Shown here: in pieces, positions 59,660 to 64,000 of the stretch
How positions within the stretch are numbered: the first letter of the stretch is position 1
Layout: every line of letters begins with the position of its first letter
Position numbers and translations under genes: made by a program
From: Phoronis australis
Taxonomy: Eukaryota > Phoronida > Phoronidae
NCBI GenBank assembly: GCA_002633005.1
Contig: NMRA01000051.1
Location: 871,273-935,272, forward strand
Reading direction: 5' to 3'
Length of the DNA stretch: 64,000 nucleotides
Notes under the pieces: generated by a model
What the model saw: the letters and a program-made list of their open reading frames with translations, nothing else
What the model was told of the DNA's origin: nothing
Databases searched by the model: none

Positions 59660-60065
59660 CGAAGCCTGTTTCAGCCTCGTTACAGGCTACACGAACAACA
59701 CGGCTAACGTAGCTACGAACGTGGCTCATCGACCTGAAAACTCGCTTCAGTGGATCATAAACTCGTGCCCGCGCTCACAAAACATGGCTTACGAGCCCTG
59801 AAAGCGCGACTCGAGGATTCACGTCCGCTTACAAATACGCCGATGAACATCGAATAGTCCGTAGGCATGTTTAACAGGTGCCGGGGCCGTATTTGCGGTC
59901 CGTGGGCCGTGTTTTCTTCGTGGTTGTGAGTCAGTCAGTAAGCCGTGCGTCTTCGGTGAGTAATCCGTGTTTTGTGAGTGCGAGTGTGTGTTCTGGAAGT
60001 GAAGCGAGTTTCTTGGTCTGTGACCTGACGTGCTCCCAAGTGAGAGCTATGTTCATAAGTGTGTG
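59660..60065. mobile_element. Decayed foldback repeat
   Basis: The left arm includes GAAAACTCGCTTCAGTG and GCGCTCACAAAACATGGCTTA. The inverted right arm includes GAAACTCGCTTCAC and CACTCACAAAACACGGATTA. ACACGGC/GGCTTAC words recur within both arms. Ends not defined. Confidence 0.5.
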
Positions 60066-60640
60066 AGTTGTTCTCTTCGGGTAGTTTGTATAAAAACGAA
60101 TATTTATTACGACTGTGACACTCAAAGCACGGCGCTTGAAAACTTGCTATTACGAAGTTTGCTAAATCGACAAGAAGGTGGGTGACGTTTTAGACATATT
60201 AATCGGGTGCCATGGCGAATGACCAATCACGTCGTTTCGTTCAACAGAACCCATCTTGTAACATTACGGCCAAACGTTTTGTTGAACAATACTTTTTAAG
60301 TCTAAAGTGGGACTGTAATTTCTAGCATGTGACAGGTCAACTTTGACTCAGTGAAATCATCTAGGGTTTAGTATCGCTATATAAGTTAACATACATTAGT
60401 CAATCTTTTGGCAGCGGACCTATTATGCCCGTGAGACACACCTGTTGGGCAACTGTCGTCGAGTCAACGGCATGAAACAGTTGATGCTGTCTTAACAATA
60501 ATGCTTGCCTAAAGCACTGCTAGCCGCAAGACCATTTTAACCCCCCCGGCCCCCTCCGACCCCCACCGACNAGATAAGCTTCGCGGCCACCAACTGATTC
60601 CACTATATGGTTATTACGAGAGTAACATCTCCGTACTCGT
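60066..60640. other. No recognisable feature; single N at 60571
   Basis: Includes a C-rich run with an unresolved base. Nothing else supported. Confidence 0.4.
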
Positions 60641-60965
60641 CGCCAGTGTCACCGCCATTAAGTATGAATTGCACGGTCGCACTCTCATCATCATCGTCAC
60701 CATGCCATTGTTTTCGTAACCACCACAGCCATCTCAATCACCAATGTCATCGCCACAACAGACACCATTATCATACCTGAATCATCATCATCGTCATCAT
60801 CATCATTACCGTTATCCCTATATCATTGTTATCATCATCGTCACCATCAACATCGTCCTTATCATCATTATCATCACCTTCATCATCACCACCGCCATCA
60901 TTATCGTCACCGTCATTGTCACCATGGTTTTCATCGTCATCGTCATCATCATTCTATCCACTCAG
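60641..60965. repeat. CAT-rich low-complexity tract
   Basis: (CAT/CATCGT)n words. Ser- or Ile-rich frames here are artefacts. Confidence 0.93.
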
Positions 60966-61850
60966 CCGTCATTTACCCGCCTTCGCTACCGCTTCCATAA
61001 TCAACTCTATCATCGAGCCATTTGTAAATCCTGATTTCTGAACATTGTCGTCTGTTCCTCACTACGCCATGTTTTTGATGATTGCCTACAAATGTTCACA
61101 TCACTATTTTCGTATACTGATAAAATACCTCTATACCTCGATCGTAAGTTATCGACTAATTGTCTTTATTTCCCATTATTGTTGTTTTGAGGCTTACATG
61201 TGTACATGTCAAGTGGTAGTGATCGTTTCATTTTATATTTGTGAGACATTGGTGAACTACACGTTCTGTCAATGTTTTGGTGTTTGCGCCAACACCTGAA
61301 TCAGGTTAATGGGCAAAAGACGATGTTACAAATAGAATGAGGAAGTGTGACTGGCTTTAATTGATGAAGTTACTACCGTAAAGTGTGATTTGTTGTCAGT
61401 TTAGAAAGCTTTGGCAAAGGTTCCACGAAACTCACTGGAGTTGCGGTCAGTGGGCGTGGGTCGAAAGTACCGGCATTTGTCGTTCACTTATATCACAGAA
61501 CTCTAGCCCCGGAATGTCAACTCCTGAACGTGACCAATGTATTCTATTATTAGAGCTTGCAACCCCCACAATAGCCACGAGAGTTTGCAATGTTAATTTC
61601 CGGCTGCCTGCTCGATTGAGCTTTGATCGAAAGATGTAGTTATCAAATAAAGCCTGATTTCTTTGTTTGATTTTCATTTTGTTATTATTGTTCATCAAGC
61701 GAGACTCTTGAGGTACGATTCCATTTAATTAGCGATTTCTCGGGAAAATTAGTCAACAAACCCGGCAATTACACTGGTCATTCTTTATAAGCTCCGACCT
61801 GTGGCAAAGGGTGGATGCGGGGGGTAGTTTGACCTCTGATATCTTTTCAG
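60966..61850. other. No recognisable feature
   Basis: Open frames up to 84 codons on both strands, no motif. Confidence 0.4.
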
Positions 61851-62017
61851 CTCAAGTGGTAGAACCACTTTCGACAATCTATCGTGCCACATGCCAGGAG
61901 TTTTTCAACAAGACATTTTTGGGTGTTAAAATCATGTTACAGTATTTTACGGAAATAATTGACTTAAATGAAAAGTTTAGGCACAGGTGCTTTTACGAAA
62001 CTTTCGAAAAATTGTAA
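61851..62017 (+). CDS. Candidate exon with strong acceptor
   Basis: A good acceptor GATATCTTTTCAG (ending 61850) is followed by the only open frame, reading AQVVEPLSTIYRATCQEFF to a TAA at 62015. A donor-like TTAGGTAAGTG follows at 62021-62031. It could be a terminal exon or chance. No domain recognised. Confidence 0.2.
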
Positions 62018-62028
62018 CTGCTTAGGTA

Positions 62029-62087
62029 AGTGTGTGAGTGTGTGTGTGCGTGCGTGCGTGCGTGCGTGCGTGTGTGTGTGTGTTTGT
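62029..62087. repeat. (GT)n/(GTGC)n microsatellite
   Basis: GTGTGT and GTGCGTGC runs. Confidence 0.95.
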
Positions 62088-62289
62088 GTTATTACCGTTT
62101 TCAATTGTTTCTATAACAATTCATTAGTGCAATGTTGCCCAGATGCCGTTTTTTGTTATTTCGATTTCTCAGAAGTAGGCCTATTGTTATCAGTAATTAC
62201 CTATACCCGTGAAATAAAATTTCAAAAAATGAAAAGTTTACCTTGTAAAAGAACCCAATCCAGTACTTCGTGTTGCTGCCAATGTACAG

Positions 62290-62440
62290 TGTATTTGCCA
62301 GTTTCCCTGCTCTTGGCGGACTGTCCCACTTTTTTATTTTTTCCGTTATTCCGCCACACCATCTACATGCCCCGCGTTTTGACACACGGCCATATTGGTG
62401 TATTATCATATACTATTGAAATTTCCCACGCGACATAGCT
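62290..62440. repeat. GTCCCGC-rich dispersed repeat, copy 2
   Basis: Aligns in the same orientation with 24160-24240 (CCGCCACACCATC, GCCCCGCGTTTTGACACACG, TATTATCATATACTAT). Confidence 0.55.
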
Positions 62441-63049
62441 ATATTTTCCCGCTCAACAAAAAAGGAAAACGGAACCTTTCATGGGTTTATGCGGCACCCG
62501 CAATTTCCCATTCAAGTATAAAAAATAACAACGAAAAAACACTGTCGGGCATTTTGGGTGTTACATCTCCCGTTCGTCAAAAAAACGCTGTCGGTAAGTC
62601 TTTGTGTGTTGCAGTGAACATTTCACTCTTACATTTTTTCTTAGACCCATATGCCCCTCTTTTTATCCTGCAGTCTCGCTTTTCAATCCAGTTGTTCCGT
62701 TTTTTCGTTCTTGAATGTTGACCGTGACAACTATGCAACAGGTTTTCAAAATAACGCTGTCTCTTTTTATGAATATGGTTATTTTCCAGAGTCCACTTTC
62801 TTCGGCAACATAACAATCGTAAAAATGTGTTCCAATGTCTCTTGTTCAGGGTAACATGCACCTTATGTATCAGGATCACTAATTTTTACTTTCTGATGAA
62901 AAGAGTTTATTTCTAAACTTTTATGAAAAGTGCTACACTGCAACCAATGTAATGAGCTATCCACAATACACATTAAAGCTGATCAGCGAGCAACTGATAA
63001 AATGTGCAGAGACGTTATCGGTTACTATGATCTGTGTATTATCGTTGGC
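62441..63049. other. No recognisable feature
   Basis: Nothing supported. Confidence 0.4.
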
Positions 63050-63270
63050 CGCTGGGACGACAGTGTCTCCAGAATATTATGCTTGTAGATTACGGGCTTT
63101 AAGAACCTTTTCACGCCCGTGTTTTACGGCCGTAAGCGTTGTATATCCAATGAGAAGTCGGGAAGTAGATCATGTGATCATGATTAACGCGTGTAAAATA
63201 CGCTCGTGTATCATGCTCGTTAAAGTACGAACTTAAAACTACGTGCGCAAAAATAAGAGCGTAAAACGTC
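63050..63270. repeat. Relative of the 25.7-kb foldback family
   Basis: CGTGTTTTACGGCCGTAAGCG followed by TATATCCAATGAGAA matches CGTGTTTTACGACCGAAATCG...CATATCCAATGAGAA at about 25870-25910. An array of TACG/AGCGTAAA words follows, as in the other element. Boundaries are unclear. Confidence 0.5.
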
Positions 63271-63699
63271 GTGTAAGCAAATGTAATCGATAATAATTAC
63301 AAGTCCACAGTGTTAGTGAAGTGTAAACAATCGCAGTGACCGTGACCGGACGGCGTTTTTTTTAATAAATGCACGTCTTTTTGTCTAAATATTAGCGGTA
63401 AACCAATCAAATGCTACACTTAACAGCGAATTATCGAATATAACAGACTCGTCAACAGGAGGGGTTGAAAGTTGTGTTCATATCATACCATTCCCGTGAA
63501 CACTCTGCTGTCCGCCAACTTGGTGATAGTTATAACTGTAGCTGCATGACTAGACACATTACGCTCCTAGTTATTCACGTGCGTTATGAACGGTCGTTAA
63601 TTACCCTCGTACAACCTAATACGGGCGTGACAGGAAAGTGCTTTTATACCCGATTACGCTAGACAACCATTTTCAGCCCAGAGGCCAACGATTGTGGCT

Positions 63700-63780
63700 A
63701 AGCTATGTCTCCAAGACGGATTCGAACCCGTGTCCTCAGTGTTCGCAGTAGAGCTTAAATCCAATGTCGCAAGTAGCTGA
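63700..63780 (-). repeat. tRNA-derived SINE-like remnant (B-box)
   Basis: On the minus strand ACACGGGTTCGAATCCGTC is a good pol III B-box, preceded by GCTCTACTGCGAACACTGAG, which resembles an anticodon-arm region. The T stem has a mismatch, no acceptor stem closes, and no A-box is clear, so this is not a functional tRNA gene. It may be a decayed SINE head. Confidence 0.4.
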
Positions 63781-64000
63781 GAATTTTAAGTGTACTTTAA
63801 AAACTGATAAGGTCACCGTCTTCAACGCCGTTAATTCTACTGAATGATAGGAAACCAGCGTCGGATATCGGCGATTTCCAATAAAATCTTAAAAACACTA
63901 ACAATGGATTTTGTTCCGATCAAAGCTAATAACGCAAAGGCTTACGTCCTCTCCAACAGTAATCCTCAAAAATGTGTTTTCGGTCCTAAAACTCCCTGTC
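63781..64000. other. No recognisable feature
   Basis: Window end; nothing supported. Confidence 0.4.

Noticed and set aside
63700-63780. Functional tRNA gene
   Set aside because: B-box present, but the T stem is mismatched and no cloverleaf or acceptor stem can be closed.
1-64000. CRISPR array, bacterial operon, rRNA or mitochondrial insertion
   Set aside because: No spaced direct repeats with unique spacers, no dense coding, and no rRNA or mitochondrial gene signature; the minisatellites are head-to-tail without spacers.

Overview
The window reads as gene-poor, repeat-rich nuclear DNA from a marine invertebrate animal. It has moderate AT bias, abundant microsatellites, several inverted-repeat DNA transposon families, decayed LINEs and a solo LTR. 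No complete conserved protein-coding gene is visible. The mix of LINE, hAT-like, TTAA-target and Mutator-like repeats, together with a THAP-like exon and a decayed PIN/CXC gene, suits a cnidarian or an invertebrate deuterostome. The species cannot be fixed from the sequence alone. One 640-base N gap and three single-base Ns mark it as a draft assembly.

Layout. 0-10 kb: two neighbouring LINE C-terminal (zinc-finger) fragments, the gap and a TC microsatellite, two decayed local duplications, a MITE with a sister copy at 32 kb, and a Mutator-like MITE with a perfect 9-bp target duplication. 10-20 kb: a 25-bp minisatellite, a pure CTG tract, a TTAA-flanked MITE and a 5'-truncated LINE tail. 19.6-20.4 kb: a solo LTR (minus orientation, TSD ATACA) whose U3 carries a cluster of consensus heat-shock elements just upstream of a TATA box. 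22-28 kb: nested foldback and MITE insertions, one with an ATG-to-splice-donor mini-exon in its loop. 30-34 kb: two MITEs and a longer copy of the same LINE, with RNase H and a zinc finger. 36 kb: a strong hairpin. 39-44.5 kb: a CAT/ACT-rich satellite region interrupted by a 3.9-kb element with about 314-bp terminal inverted repeats. It carries a decayed gene whose motifs I align with FEN/XPG-type PIN nucleases, followed by a CXC-like cysteine cluster. 46-53 kb: a split mirror array, hAT MITE remnants, a duplicated exon-like segment, a GGT tract and a 51/52-bp minisatellite. 55-58.3 kb: the longest open frame not explained by a repeat and a minus-strand exon resembling the start of a THAP domain. 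59-64 kb: further foldbacks, microsatellites and a tRNA-like promoter remnant.

Nothing here forms an operon or pathway. The content is best understood as a graveyard and nesting ground of mobile elements, with a few candidate exons that may belong to genes with very long introns. Gene-level calls are low to moderate confidence. Repeat calls rest on alignments made by eye within the window.
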